This document shows positions 52,592 through 61,862 of a stretch of DNA of 64,000 bases, one piece after another; positions within the stretch are counted from its first letter, which is position 1; each line of letters begins with the position of its first letter. Under the pieces are notes generated by a model, which saw nothing but the letters and a program-made list of their open reading frames with translations, did not search any database and was not told the origin of the DNA. The stretch spans positions 1-64,000 of the forward strand of contig CAZFYX010000087.1 in assembly GCA_964523885.1 (NCBI GenBank), given 5' to 3'. The stretch comes from SHXO01 sp964523885. Its GTDB lineage: Bacteria > Pseudomonadota > Gammaproteobacteria > Burkholderiales > SHXO01. Both the position numbers and the translations under genes were made by a program.

Positions 52592-54028
52592 TCACGAGCC
52601 ACGCGCCTTGGCCTTCCCGTACAGCTTCAGCGTGACGTCCCGCGCCGCCGCGTGATCCACCAGCGGAGCGGGATAGTCCCGTCCGATCACCACCCCGCAC
52701 GCCTGCTGCTCCAGGGGTGACATGCGCCACGGTGCGTGGATGTGCGCGGTCGGCACGTTCGCCAGCTCCGGCAGGTACAGCCGGATGAAGCGGCCCTCCG
52801 GGTCGAAGCGTTCCGACTGGGTCACCGGGTTGAAGATTCGGAAGTACGGCTGCGCGTCGCAGCCGGTCGAAGCCGCCCACTGCCAGCCGCCGTTGTTCGC
52901 CGCCAGGTCGTAGTCGTTGAGGTGCGCGGCGAAGTAGCGCTCCCCACGGCGCCAGTCCACATGCAGGTCCTTCACCAGGAACGACGCGGTCACCATCCGC
53001 AGCCGGTTGTGCATGTAGCCGGTCTGGTTGATCTGGCGCATCGCGGCATCCACGAGGGGATAGCCGGTGCGCCCCTCGCACCATGCGCGGAACGCCGCAT
53101 CGCCGCCGGGGAATTCGATCGCGTCGAATTCCGGCCTGAATGCATGCGCCACCACCTGCGGATGATGGAACAGGATCATGAAGTAGAAGTCGCGCCAGAC
53201 CAGCTCGGACAGCCAGGTGGCGGCGCCTTCGGTGGCCGATTCGAGGGCGAGCCGCACCAGCTCCCGCACCGAGATGGTCCCGAAGCGCAGGTGCACCGAG
53301 AGGTACGACGGCCCCCTCACCGCCGGGTAATCGCGCCGCTCGTGGTAGTGCGCGATGCGGGTGGCGAAGTCGGCCAGCAGCCGCTTCGCGCCGCTGCTTC
53401 CCAGCGGCAGCTGGAGCGCGGACAGGTTGGTCCGCTCGAAGCCCATCGTCTCCAGCGTCGGGACCGCAGAGGGCTGCCCACGCGCCAGCCGCCCGGCGTG
53501 CGCGGCGACGTCGAACGTGCGCACGGGGTGCGTGCGCAGGCACGCCAGCCAGGCGTTCTTGTACGGCGTGAAGACGCTGAAGGGCCGGCCCTCGCGCGAG
53601 AGCACCTCGTCGCGCTCGAAGACGGCCTGGTCCTTGAAGCTGTGGAACGCGATGCCGGCATCCAGCAGCGCGCGCTCGACCGCGCTGTCCCGCGCGATGG
53701 CATCGGGCTCGTAGTCGTGGTTGACGTACACGGCCTGCACCTGCAGCGCGCGAGCCAGTCTCGGCACTTCGTCGCGTGCGCGGCCATGCAGCAAGGTCAG
53801 TCCCCCACCCAGCCGTTCGAGCGACTCGCGCAGCTCGACCACGCTCGCGAGGATGAACTCGACGCGCCGGTCCGCGGCCGCTCCCAGCCGGCCGAGGATC
53901 TCGGTATCGAACACGAACACGCACCAGACCCCGCGCGAGGCGCGCAACGCCTCGTGCAGCGCGGCGTGATCCTCCCGGCGCAGATCGCGCCGGAACCACA
54001 CCAGCGCGCGATCGTACGCCTGTGCCAT
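52592..54028 (-). CDS. phrB: Deoxyribodipyrimidine photolyase (CPD class I)
   Basis: Light-driven repair of cyclobutane pyrimidine dimers with FAD. 478 aa. N-terminal antenna domain (ALVWFRRDLRREDHAALHEAL). C-terminal FAD domain with VWRDFYFMILFHHP, TGYPLVDAAMRQINQTGYMHNRLRM, and STGCDAQPYFRIFNP, the class I signature. Last gene of the leftward cluster, its ATG overlapping the stop of the NTF2-like gene (ATGA). Confidence 0.95.
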   Translation of the reverse strand: MAQAYDRALVWFRRDLRREDHAALHEALRASRGVWCVFVFDTEILGRLGAAADRRVEFILASVVELRESLERLGGGLTLLHGRARDEVPRLARALQVQAVYVNHDYEPDAIARDSAVERALLDAGIAFHSFKDQAVFERDEVLSREGRPFSVFTPYKNAWLACLRTHPVRTFDVAAHAGRLARGQPSAVPTLETMGFERTNLSALQLPLGSSGAKRLLADFATRIAHYHERRDYPAVRGPSYLSVHLRFGTISVRELVRLALESATEGAATWLSELVWRDFYFMILFHHPQVVAHAFRPEFDAIEFPGGDAAFRAWCEGRTGYPLVDAAMRQINQTGYMHNRLRMVTASFLVKDLHVDWRRGERYFAAHLNDYDLAANNGGWQWAASTGCDAQPYFRIFNPVTQSERFDPEGRFIRLYLPELANVPTAHIHAPWRMSPLEQQACGVVIGRDYPAPLVDHAAARDVTLKLYGKAKARGS

Positions 54029-54450
54029 CAGCGCGCCCGGCGCTGCAGCCAGCGCACGGCGCTGCCCAGCCCGGGGATCTTCGCGTAGAGCTCTTCCGCG
54101 GTGTCCCAGTAGTCGCGGTGGTAGGTCACCCGCCCGTCCTCGCCGAAGCGCAGGTGGCTCACGCCGTGGATGCAGGACTGCGCACGGCGGCCGCGGAAGC
54201 GGAACTCCAGATCCCAGAGCAGGAACGCCTCCGGCGCCTCGCCCACCCGGCCCTTCACCACGAACCGGGGGGCGTCCACCTGCTCGTACATCCGGGCAAA
54301 GATCGCACCGATGGCCTCGGCACCGCGCACCTCGTTGAACGGATCCTTGAACCAGGCATCCGCGCTGTAATAGTCCCCGATTGCAGCCACGCCGTCGGGA
54401 TCGAGCGTCTCGAAGTACCGCACCAGGCGGTCGAGCGGGGCCGCGGACAT
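54028..54450 (-). CDS. NTF2/SnoaL-like protein
   Basis: 140 aa. Single NTF2-like fold (LDRLVRYFETLDPDGVAAIG, YYSADAWFKDPFNEVRG, HRDYWDTAEELYAKIP). Members are small cone-shaped enzymes or binding proteins; substrate unknown. Coupled on both sides: its stop overlaps phrB and its ATG touches the SDR stop. This gene pairs with photolyase and SDR genes in other light-response clusters. Confidence 0.85.
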   Translation of the reverse strand: MSAAPLDRLVRYFETLDPDGVAAIGDYYSADAWFKDPFNEVRGAEAIGAIFARMYEQVDAPRFVVKGRVGEAPEAFLLWDLEFRFRGRRAQSCIHGVSHLRFGEDGRVTYHRDYWDTAEELYAKIPGLGSAVRWLQRRAR

Positions 54451-55229
54451 CACAGACCCGTGATCCACCGGACCAGCGGGAAGTACAGGCGGTAGGGGAG
54501 CATCTCGAGCAGCTTCATGGTCCAGGTGAAGCGGCGCGGATAGTGGATCTCGAACTGCCCGCGCGCGATTCCCTCCAAGGTGGCCTCGGCGGCCTCCTCG
54601 GCGCTGATCAACGCCGGCATCCTGAACGCGTTGCGGTCGGTCAGCGGCGTTTTCACGAACCCCGGGTTGACCAGGTAGACATCGACCCCGCGCGGCTTGA
54701 GATCCAGGTACAGCGTCTCCGCGAGGTTGATCAGCGCAGCCTTGGTGGCCCCGTAGACCAGGCTGGTGGGCAAGCCGCGATACCCAGCCACGCTGGCCAC
54801 TATGGCGATGCCGCCATGCCGTGCCGCGAGCAGGCCCGGTACCACCGCCTGGATCGCGTTGAGGGTCCCCATCAGGTTGGTTTCGACCAGCGTCCGGGCG
54901 GTCTCGCTGTCGAGTTCCCACGTGCGCACCGAACGGTGGGTGCCGGACAGCACCAGCACGAGGTCCGGCACGCCCCACTGCGCACAGAGCGCTTCGTATG
55001 CGGCCGCGAGCTCGGGGGGCCGGGTCACGTCGAGCGGCAGGACCAGCGCCTTGCCGGGCGGTGCCGAGCGCACCAGTTGCTCCAGCGCCGGCCGGTTGCG
55101 TGCGGACACGGCGACCCGCGCGCCGCGCGCGAGGAGCGCCGCGGCGCATGCTGCGCCGATTCCCGTGCTCGCGCCAATCAGCCAGACGCGCCGGTCGGTC
55201 CAGTCGCTGATCGGAGGGTTGAGCGGCAT
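54450..55229 (-). CDS. Short-chain dehydrogenase/reductase
   Basis: 259 aa. NAD(P) motif LIGASTGIGAACAAALL (residues about 17-33), catalytic Ser in SVAGYRGLPTS and YGATKAAL (YxxxK), then NPGFVKTPL. The C-terminal segment (YPRRFTWTMKLLEMLPYRLYF) is hydrophobic and could hold it at the membrane. Substrate unknown; a lipid-like ketone or alcohol is plausible from context. Confidence 0.9.
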   Translation of the reverse strand: MPLNPPISDWTDRRVWLIGASTGIGAACAAALLARGARVAVSARNRPALEQLVRSAPPGKALVLPLDVTRPPELAAAYEALCAQWGVPDLVLVLSGTHRSVRTWELDSETARTLVETNLMGTLNAIQAVVPGLLAARHGGIAIVASVAGYRGLPTSLVYGATKAALINLAETLYLDLKPRGVDVYLVNPGFVKTPLTDRNAFRMPALISAEEAAEATLEGIARGQFEIHYPRRFTWTMKLLEMLPYRLYFPLVRWITGL

Positions 55230-55759
55230 CAGGCCGGCCGCTTGCGGAACGAGAGCACCACCTCGCCCAGCCGGAAGCCGAACTTGCTCATGACCGAGGT
55301 ATTGAGCATCACCTGCTCGTCCATCAGGAACATCCAGTCGTCGAAGTCCACCTCGTAGGTCTTGCCGTCCACCGGCAGCTTCAGCACGTAGCGCCAGCGC
55401 AGCGCATTGCCGTATGCCTCGCCGAGCGCCTCGCCGACCACGTCGTCGGCGCGGCCCACGTACGTGTTCGGATCCTTGCGCGTCACGGTCCATACGCGCC
55501 GGCTGGTGGTGCCGTCGGCGTACCTGAACGACTCGTCCAGCGTGCCGACGTCGCCATCCCAGGTGCAGCGTATCTCGACGGTGAAGCGCTTGACGACCTT
55601 GCCGCTGCGGTCGCGGAAATAGCCCCAGGCGTCGACGGTGCCGTCGAAGTACGTACGCAGGTCGAGCACCGGCTTGTCGTCGCGGTAGACCTCGGGTCCG
55701 GGCCCAGCGCACCCGGCGAGCAGCGCGAGGCAGGCGAGCAGGAACAGGCGGCGGATCAT
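55229..55759 (-). CDS. DUF3833 lipoprotein
   Basis: 176 aa. Signal sequence with lipobox LLAGC near residue 16, then a lipocalin-like beta-rich domain (DDKPVLDLRTYFDGTVDAWG, RRVWTVTRKDPNTYVGRADD). Function unknown. It resembles lipocalin-type carriers found beside DUF1365 and cyclopropane-synthase-like genes. ATG overlaps the MFS stop (ATGA). Confidence 0.86.
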   Translation of the reverse strand: MIRRLFLLACLALLAGCAGPGPEVYRDDKPVLDLRTYFDGTVDAWGYFRDRSGKVVKRFTVEIRCTWDGDVGTLDESFRYADGTTSRRVWTVTRKDPNTYVGRADDVVGEALGEAYGNALRWRYVLKLPVDGKTYEVDFDDWMFLMDEQVMLNTSVMSKFGFRLGEVVLSFRKRPA

Positions 55760-57087
55760 GGCGTGCAGGCTCCGGTTCGGTTCAGGGCGACTGGCAGGCG
55801 CTGCGGCAGCTGGAGCGGCGCCAACCACAGGCAGACGATCGCGGCCAGCTTGATGATGCAGGGGACGAGGGCGTAGATCAGGGACAGCGTTGTCTGCGCG
55901 GGCTGCACGATGCCGGGCGTGTAGCCCAGCCACTGCAGGAGCGGCAGCGCCAGCCCGGCGGCGAGCGCGAGGTTGAGCTTGTCCATCATCTGCCAAACGC
56001 CGAAGTAGGCCCCATCCGGGCGGTGGCGGGCCGGATCCCGGTCGACGATGTCGGCGAGGATCGACGGCGGTATGGCGAGCTCGGCGCCATAGGCGATGCC
56101 GGACAGGGCACAGACGATGGCGAAGGCGGTGACGTCGCCGGCACCGAGCAGATAGGCCCAGGCAAAGGCAGCGACGCTGAGCACCATGCCGAGCAGCCAC
56201 GCCCGCTTCTTGCCTGCGCGGCGGGATGCGGCGATCCAGAACGGCATGCCGGCGGCGGCGAACAGGAAGTAGAGCGCGAGGAACAGGCCGGACAGGTCCG
56301 GCCGGACCAGCACGTCCTGCACGTAGAACAGGATCAGCGTACCCGGGATCGCGGCTGCGATGCCGCTGAGGATGGACACCGCGATGAGCCACCGGTAAGC
56401 CGGATTGCGCAGCGGATCGAGCAGCGCGCGGTACAGCTTCTCGGGCCTGGCCGCTGTCGGGCTGTGAGGCCTGGGCGCACGGGGCACCGCGCGCAACGTG
56501 ATCGCCGCAGCGAGGAGCAGCACCGGCACGAACGCCAGGCTGAAGAGGGCCAGCCCGCGGGTGGCGCCAAGCCGGGCCGACAGCAGCTCGGGCACGGCTG
56601 CGGCGACGAGCACGCCACAGACCGCCAGCGCCCCGCGCGTCGCCGTGACCCGGGTGCGCTCGTGCGGGTCGTCCGACAGCTCCGCCCCCATCGCGTAGTA
56701 GCTGATGCTGCCCATGCTGAAGCCGAGGTAGGCCACCACTAGGCAGCCGGTCAGCCACCATGCGAGCATGGCGCCGCCCCCCGCGGGCGGATGGAACAGG
56801 CCCACGAAGCCCAGGGCGAGCAGCGGCAGCGACAGCAGCACCAGCCGCGAGCGTCCCCGGCCCTGCCCGCTCGCGCGGTCGCTGAGCCAGCCGAACAGCG
56901 GATCCTGCACGGCATCGAACAACCGGCAGCCGAGCAGGACCGCGCCCACGGTGGCGAGCGGCAGGCCGAGCTCGTCGGCGTAGAGCTTGGGTACGTGCAC
57001 GTAGACCGGCAGCGCGGCCATCGCCAGCGGCAGCGCATAGGCCGCGTACGCGAGCAGGTCTCGCCGGGCAAGGCGATCGACGGTCAT
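55756..57087 (-). CDS. MFS transporter, sugar:cation symporter-like (GPH)
   Basis: 443 aa with about twelve hydrophobic segments. GCRLFDAVQDPLFGWLSDR near residue 55 is the family's motif. The true substrate is uncertain; in this cluster a lipid or lipid precursor is possible but only inferred. Eight bases after the chalcone-isomerase-like gene. Confidence 0.88.
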   Translation of the reverse strand: MTVDRLARRDLLAYAAYALPLAMAALPVYVHVPKLYADELGLPLATVGAVLLGCRLFDAVQDPLFGWLSDRASGQGRGRSRLVLLSLPLLALGFVGLFHPPAGGGAMLAWWLTGCLVVAYLGFSMGSISYYAMGAELSDDPHERTRVTATRGALAVCGVLVAAAVPELLSARLGATRGLALFSLAFVPVLLLAAAITLRAVPRAPRPHSPTAARPEKLYRALLDPLRNPAYRWLIAVSILSGIAAAIPGTLILFYVQDVLVRPDLSGLFLALYFLFAAAGMPFWIAASRRAGKKRAWLLGMVLSVAAFAWAYLLGAGDVTAFAIVCALSGIAYGAELAIPPSILADIVDRDPARHRPDGAYFGVWQMMDKLNLALAAGLALPLLQWLGYTPGIVQPAQTTLSLIYALVPCIIKLAAIVCLWLAPLQLPQRLPVALNRTGACTP

Positions 57088-57095
57088 CGCGGCGG

Positions 57096-57632
57096 CTATC
57101 GGTTGCCGATGAGCCGTGCGCGCAGCTTCGGCTCGCGCGTGCGCTCGTCCAGCCAGATGGCGAAGAACGCGCGGGCGAACTCCGGATCGTCGATGGTGCC
57201 GATTGCGAGATCCCGATGGAAGAACTGGGCACCCTTCCCCGGCAGGTACACACCGGTTAGCGTGTCGCCGGGCTGGACGTCCGGGAAGATCGCCTTCATC
57301 GCCTCGCCCCAGCGCGCTCGACGGGCGGGATCGCCCAGCCCGAGCCGCTCGATCTCGACCACGCTGCGCTCGGCGATGCGCTCGCCCTTGAAGCCGCGCA
57401 GGTAACGCAGCGCCAGCGCGAACGGCTGCTCCGGATCGAAGCGGCGCGCCGGCGTCCACAGGGCAACGTCGTAGAGCTGCAGGCCGAACCAGGTCATCCG
57501 GCCGCTGCCGAGCAGCCGGTAATCCTGCGCGGCAGGCTTCAGGCTCTCCGGCAGATCGACTGCCGCGCGGGCCTGCACGCTCGCAATCAACGCGAGGCCC
57601 GCCAGGACGCTGCGCAGCACGAGGTCACGCAT
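57096..57632 (-). CDS. Periplasmic chalcone-isomerase-like protein
   Basis: 178 aa. Signal peptide (about residues 1-23), then a chalcone-isomerase-like fold: LGSGRMTWFGLQLYDVALWTP, LRGFKGERIAERSVVEIERLG, GVYLPGKGAQFFHRD. Eukaryotic relatives bind fatty acids, and bacterial forms probably bind or isomerise a fatty-acid-like ligand. Overlaps the methyltransferase by eight bases. Confidence 0.86.
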   Translation of the reverse strand: MRDLVLRSVLAGLALIASVQARAAVDLPESLKPAAQDYRLLGSGRMTWFGLQLYDVALWTPARRFDPEQPFALALRYLRGFKGERIAERSVVEIERLGLGDPARRARWGEAMKAIFPDVQPGDTLTGVYLPGKGAQFFHRDLAIGTIDDPEFARAFFAIWLDERTREPKLRARLIGNR

Positions 57633-58845
57633 GGCTCATCTCCAGGTGCAGAACGTCGGTGGTGCGCGCGCGGAATCCCGCTTCGCAGTAGGCGAGATAG
57701 AAGTTCCAGAGGCGGCGGAAGCGCGCGTCGAAGCCGCCCGGCTGCAGCTGCGGCCAGGCGGCGTTGAAGCGCTCGCTCCAGCGCCGCAGTGTCTCGGCGT
57801 AGTCCGCGCCGAAGGACCAGGCGCTGCGCACCGCGAGCCCCGCGCGCTCGGCCTGCCGGCCCAGCACGGCGCGCGATGCCAGCATGCCGCCCGGAAAGAC
57901 GTGCTGCTGGATGAAGTCGGTGCCGCGGCGGTAGCGCTCGAACAGCCCGTCGTCGATTGTGATCGCCTGCAGCACCGCCTTCCCGCCGCGCCCGAGGCGC
58001 GCGGCGATGACGTCGAAGTAGCCCGGCCAGTAGCGCTCGCCCACCGCCTCGTACATCTCGATCGAGACCACGTGGTCGTAGCGGCCCTGCACGTCGCGGT
58101 AATCGCAGTAGGCGAAGGTCGCGCGCTCGCTCAGCCCTGCGCGCCGGATGCGCGCCTGGGCATACTCGAGCTGGCGTTGCGAGACGGTGATGCCGTGCAC
58201 CGAGCATCCGCGCGTACGCACCGCATACTCGGCGAAGCCGCCCCAGCCGCAGCCGATTTCGAGGATGCGCTGACCGGGAAGCGGATCGATCAGGGCCAGG
58301 ATGCGCTCGTACTTGGCCAGCTGCGCATCCTCCAGGCTCAGCGAATGATCACCGCCGAACACCGCGGCCGAGTAGGTCATGGTCGCGTCGAGCCAGCGGC
58401 CGTAGAAGTCGTTGCCGAGGTCGTAGTGCGCATGGATGTTGCGCCGGCTGCCCGCCCGCGTGTTCGGGCGCAACAGGTGGCGCAGGCGGTAGAACAGACT
58501 GCCCCACACGCCGCCGTAGATGGCCTCGTCGAGGGCGGCGTGGTTGAGTGCCGCCAGCGTGAGCAGGGCCGCAAGGTCGGGCGTGGACCAGCGTCCGTCC
58601 AGCCAGGCCTCGGCGAAGCCGATGTCGCCCTTGCGCAGGATCTCGCCACAGACCTCCCAGTCGTCCAGGGCGAGCGTCGCGACCGGCCCGGGCAGGGCAC
58701 CGGGAAACGCGAAGCGCTGGCCGCCGGGGCCGCTGAGGCACAACTCACCATGGCGCAGACGCGAGAGCACCTGGAACAGCAGGCGCGCCGCACGCGGCAG
58801 CGACGCGGCGGGGCGCAGGTCGAGCGAGGCCGCCTTGTCGGTCAT
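57625..58845 (-). CDS. Cyclopropane-fatty-acyl-phospholipid-synthase-like methyltransferase
   Basis: 406 aa. N-terminal lipid-binding domain, then IHAHYDLGNDFYGRWLD (about residues 137-153), SAM motif EIGCGWGGFAEYAV (about 196-209), and FIQQHVFPGGMLAS. It methylates unsaturated acyl chains, giving cyclopropane, methyl-branched or furan-precursor fatty acids depending on the subfamily. Adjacent FAD and DUF1365 genes make an unusual methylated lipid more likely than a plain cyclopropane. Overlaps DUF1365 by four bases. Confidence 0.92.
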   Translation of the reverse strand: MTDKAASLDLRPAASLPRAARLLFQVLSRLRHGELCLSGPGGQRFAFPGALPGPVATLALDDWEVCGEILRKGDIGFAEAWLDGRWSTPDLAALLTLAALNHAALDEAIYGGVWGSLFYRLRHLLRPNTRAGSRRNIHAHYDLGNDFYGRWLDATMTYSAAVFGGDHSLSLEDAQLAKYERILALIDPLPGQRILEIGCGWGGFAEYAVRTRGCSVHGITVSQRQLEYAQARIRRAGLSERATFAYCDYRDVQGRYDHVVSIEMYEAVGERYWPGYFDVIAARLGRGGKAVLQAITIDDGLFERYRRGTDFIQQHVFPGGMLASRAVLGRQAERAGLAVRSAWSFGADYAETLRRWSERFNAAWPQLQPGGFDARFRRLWNFYLAYCEAGFRARTTDVLHLEMSHA

Positions 58846-59600
58846 CGGGTGGTCTCCTGGGCAGGGGGCAGCGGCTTGCGGAAGAACGGCACGCCCTTGC
58901 GCCACAGCTGCAAGGCCTGCCAGTGGATGCGGGCGATCACGGCCAGCGTCATCCAGGGATGGAGCAGGAACACGCGCGCCAGTGCGCCGCTGGTGAGCGG
59001 ACGCGCGGTCCCGCGCACGGCAGTGGCGAGCAGCATGCCGTTGCCGTCGTCGTAGTCGATGCGGATGGCGCAGGCGCTTCCCGCCAGCGAGAACTGGAAC
59101 CGGTAATTGCCGCGCACCTCGCAGAACGGCGAGACATGGAAGACCTTGCGGGCCGAGAGCCAGTCTCCCCCCTCGATGGGGCGCTGGTCGGGATGCGCCA
59201 GCAGGTAGTTGTGCCGCTCGCCGAAGGTGTTGCTGACCTCGCACAGCACGGCGCGCAGCGCGCCCTGGCGGTCGTGACAGAGCCAGAAGCTGACCGGGTT
59301 GAAGACATACCCCAGCACCCGCGGGAAGGCCTGCAGCCAGACCTCGCCGTCGGCCCGGTCGATGCCGTTGAGCTCTAGGATGCGGCGGATCCACGCGTGC
59401 AGGTCGGAGCCGTCGCGGGCGCCGTGGTCCCGTCGATGCAGGCTGAACAGGTTCCAGCGATCGAGCGAGAGCAGCGGCCGGCGCAGCCGGTCGAGCCGGT
59501 CGACCGGAACGCGCAGGAAGAACACCGGGTAGCGGAAGCGGTTGCGCCGCGGCCGCAGGCGCGAATGCATCACTTCGCCGGAGAACAGGAGCGCCTCCAT
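58842..59600 (-). CDS. DUF1365 protein
   Basis: 252 aa from the ATG before EALLFSGEVMHSRLRPRRNR. Conserved FRYPVFFLRVPVDRL, GYVFNPVSFWLCHD, and FHVSPFCEVRGNYRF. The family nearly always sits between a FAD oxidoreductase and a cyclopropane-synthase-like enzyme, as here. No catalytic role is known; a cofactor or lipid partner is possible. 14 bases after the flavoprotein stop. Confidence 0.9.
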   Translation of the reverse strand: MEALLFSGEVMHSRLRPRRNRFRYPVFFLRVPVDRLDRLRRPLLSLDRWNLFSLHRRDHGARDGSDLHAWIRRILELNGIDRADGEVWLQAFPRVLGYVFNPVSFWLCHDRQGALRAVLCEVSNTFGERHNYLLAHPDQRPIEGGDWLSARKVFHVSPFCEVRGNYRFQFSLAGSACAIRIDYDDGNGMLLATAVRGTARPLTSGALARVFLLHPWMTLAVIARIHWQALQLWRKGVPFFRKPLPPAQETTR

Positions 59601-59614
59601 GGCCTGCGCGACCG

Positions 59615-60919
59615 CTATGCGGCCACCGCCTCGCGCTGTGCGGCCGCGGCCTGCGGCGGCTGCCACGGAGCGGCGATGCCGAGCGCATTGGCCACGCTCA
59701 GGCCCGACTTCAGCCCATCCTCATGGAAGCCGAAGCCGCACCAGGCCCCGCAGTACCAGGTGCGCCAGCGCCCCTGGATCATCGGCAGCTCCCGCTGCGC
59801 GCGCACCGCGGCCTCATCGAATACCGGGTGGCTGTAGTCGAAGCGTGCAAGGACGGAGTCGGCGCGCGGCTCCCGGTGCGGGTTCAGGGTCTCGATCACG
59901 TTGGTACGGAACGGCAGCGGCTGGAGACGGTTCAGCCAATAGCTTACGCTTACGGGACGCCGGCCGGCGTCCGATGTGGCGCTGACATAGTTCCACGACG
60001 ACCACGCCGCCCGCGCGCGCGGCATGAAGGTCTCGTCGGTGTGGACCAGGACCCGGTTGGGTTGATAGCGGATGCTGCCCAGCAGGCGGCGCTCGTCCGG
60101 ATGCGCGTCTGCGAGCAGCGCGAGGGCCTGGTCGGAGTGGCACGCGAGCACGACCTGGTCGAACCGCTGCGTCCCATCCGCCGAGCGCACCTCGACCGCA
60201 TCGGCGAGGCGCGTGATGCGCCGGACCGGCGTACCCGGGCGCACGTCGGCGATCTCACCAGCCATGCGACGCACGTACTCGCGGCCTCCGCCCTCCACCG
60301 TGCGCCACTGCGGCCGGTCGCTGATCTGCAGCAGGCCGTGGTTGTGGCAGAAGCGCAGGAAGGTGGCGCAGGGATAGCGCGCCATCTGGCGCGCGGGGCA
60401 GGACCAGATCGCAGCCGCCATCGGCAGCAGGTACCAGTCCCGGAACGCCGCCCCGTAGCCCTGCCGCTCGAGGAACGCACCGAGCGTGAGGTCCTCGGGC
60501 ACGCCGCGGGAGAGCAGTTCCACGGCCTCGCGGTTGAAGCGCAGGATGTCCCGCACCATTCCCCAGAAGCTGGGCCGCAGCAGGTTGGACTTCTGCGCGA
60601 ACAGGGTGGCGAGGCTCGACCCCGCCCATTCGATCCCCGCCCCGGGCAGGCTCACGCTGAACGACATCTCGCTCGGCGCCGAGCCCACACCGAGGTGCTC
60701 GAACAGCGCCAGCAGGTTCGGATAGGTGCGATCGTTGAAGACCAGGAAGCCGGTGTCAACCGGAGCCTCGATGCCGTCCACGCGCACGTCGATGGTGTGG
60801 GTGTGGCCGCCGAGCCAGTCCTCGGCCTCGAACAGGGTCACGCCATGGCGGCGCGACAGCAGCCACGCCGCCGTCAGCCCGGCGATCCCGGACCCGACCA
60901 CCGCGATCCTTTGAGTCAC
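59615..60919 (-). CDS. FAD-dependent oxidoreductase (amine-oxidase/desaturase-like), GTG start
   Basis: 434 aa. Dinucleotide fold IAVVGSGIAGLTAAWLLSRRH at the N-terminus, FEAEDWLGGHTHT, DTGFLVFNDRTYPNLLALF, and a C-terminal FAD segment (YCGAWCGFGFHEDGLKSGL). This subfamily is paired with DUF1365 and methyltransferases. In Rhodobacter a flavoprotein and methylase of this kind act in furan fatty acid formation; assignment to that step is inference. GTG is preceded by GGAAAG. Confidence 0.9.
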   Translation of the reverse strand: MTQRIAVVGSGIAGLTAAWLLSRRHGVTLFEAEDWLGGHTHTIDVRVDGIEAPVDTGFLVFNDRTYPNLLALFEHLGVGSAPSEMSFSVSLPGAGIEWAGSSLATLFAQKSNLLRPSFWGMVRDILRFNREAVELLSRGVPEDLTLGAFLERQGYGAAFRDWYLLPMAAAIWSCPARQMARYPCATFLRFCHNHGLLQISDRPQWRTVEGGGREYVRRMAGEIADVRPGTPVRRITRLADAVEVRSADGTQRFDQVVLACHSDQALALLADAHPDERRLLGSIRYQPNRVLVHTDETFMPRARAAWSSWNYVSATSDAGRRPVSVSYWLNRLQPLPFRTNVIETLNPHREPRADSVLARFDYSHPVFDEAAVRAQRELPMIQGRWRTWYCGAWCGFGFHEDGLKSGLSVANALGIAAPWQPPQAAAAQREAVAA

Positions 60920-61032
60920 TGTACGCTTTCCGGATTGGACAGATGGGGCCGCGGGGGCACCGGAGACTCGGGCCGGGAGGAGGAGAGTGCCTTCGTGCCG
61001 GGCCCCGCGGACTTGATGGTGAGAGGATCGCG

Positions 61033-61845
61033 CTAGACGATCGGGCTCTCCTTGTCCTGCTCGACCAGCGCGTACGCCGAGTGGTTGTGGATCGACTCGA
61101 AGTTCTCCGACTCCACGATGTAGGCGCTGACGCGCTCGTCGCGGTCCAGCGCCAGGGCAATGTCGCGCACCAGGTCCTCGACGAACTTCGGGTTGTCGTA
61201 GGCGCGCTCGGTCACGTACTTCTCGTCCGGACGCTTGAGCAGGCCCCACAGCTGGCAGGAGGCCTGCGCCTCCGCGATCGCGATCAACGCCTCGATGCTC
61301 ATGTCGCGGGCAAGCCGCGCGCGGATGGTGATGTGGGAACGCTGGTTGTGCGCGCCGTAGGCCGAGATCTCCTTCGAGCACGGGCACAGGCTGGTCACCG
61401 GCACGAGCACCTGCAAGCTGTACCGGTAGCGGCCGCGCACGTCGACCTCCGCGCGCAGCGTCACGCGGTAGTCCAGCAGGCTTTCCACGCCGGACACCGG
61501 CGCGCGCTTGCTGACGAAGTACGGGAATCGCATCTCGACGTAGCCGCTGGCCGCCTCGAGCCGCTGCAGCACGGCGCGAGTGAGACGCTCGAACGCGTGC
61601 GCATCGATCGGCTCGTGCTGACGTTGCAGGATCTCGACGAAGCGCGACATGTGCGTGCCCTTCACCGTCTCCGGCAGGCCCACGTACATGTCGACCTCCG
61701 CCACGGTTGACTGGACCGCGCCGGCGGACGTGCGCACCTGCAACGGATGCAGCAGGCTGCGCACGCCGACGCGCTGGATGGCGACGCGGCGCGTGTCCGC
61801 GGTCGACTGGATGTCGGGCAGCAGAAACTTGTCGGGAGCGTTCAT
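61033..61845 (-). CDS. folE2: GTP cyclohydrolase FolE2
   Basis: Makes 7,8-dihydroneopterin triphosphate from GTP, without the zinc requirement of FolE. 270 aa. VGVRSLLHPLQVRT, MSRFVEILQRQHEPID, SLCPCSKEISAYGAHNQRS carrying the metal/catalytic Cys, and PKFVEDLVRDIALAL. Its presence in the light-response run may supply folate, a photolyase antenna, or a zinc-free backup enzyme. 113 bases precede the flavoprotein gene; I see no strong promoter there. Confidence 0.95.
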   Translation of the reverse strand: MNAPDKFLLPDIQSTADTRRVAIQRVGVRSLLHPLQVRTSAGAVQSTVAEVDMYVGLPETVKGTHMSRFVEILQRQHEPIDAHAFERLTRAVLQRLEAASGYVEMRFPYFVSKRAPVSGVESLLDYRVTLRAEVDVRGRYRYSLQVLVPVTSLCPCSKEISAYGAHNQRSHITIRARLARDMSIEALIAIAEAQASCQLWGLLKRPDEKYVTERAYDNPKFVEDLVRDIALALDRDERVSAYIVESENFESIHNHSAYALVEQDKESPIV

Positions 61846-61862
61846 GTCTCTGTTCCGGCGCG

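Noticed and set aside
60920..61032. A separate promoter for the flavoprotein gene, including an ECF-sigma type TGATC/CGTAA site
   Set aside because: CGATCC near 61024 is the only partial match and no partner element follows; no sigma-70 hexamers were found either. The upstream promoter at 62135-62164 is a better candidate.
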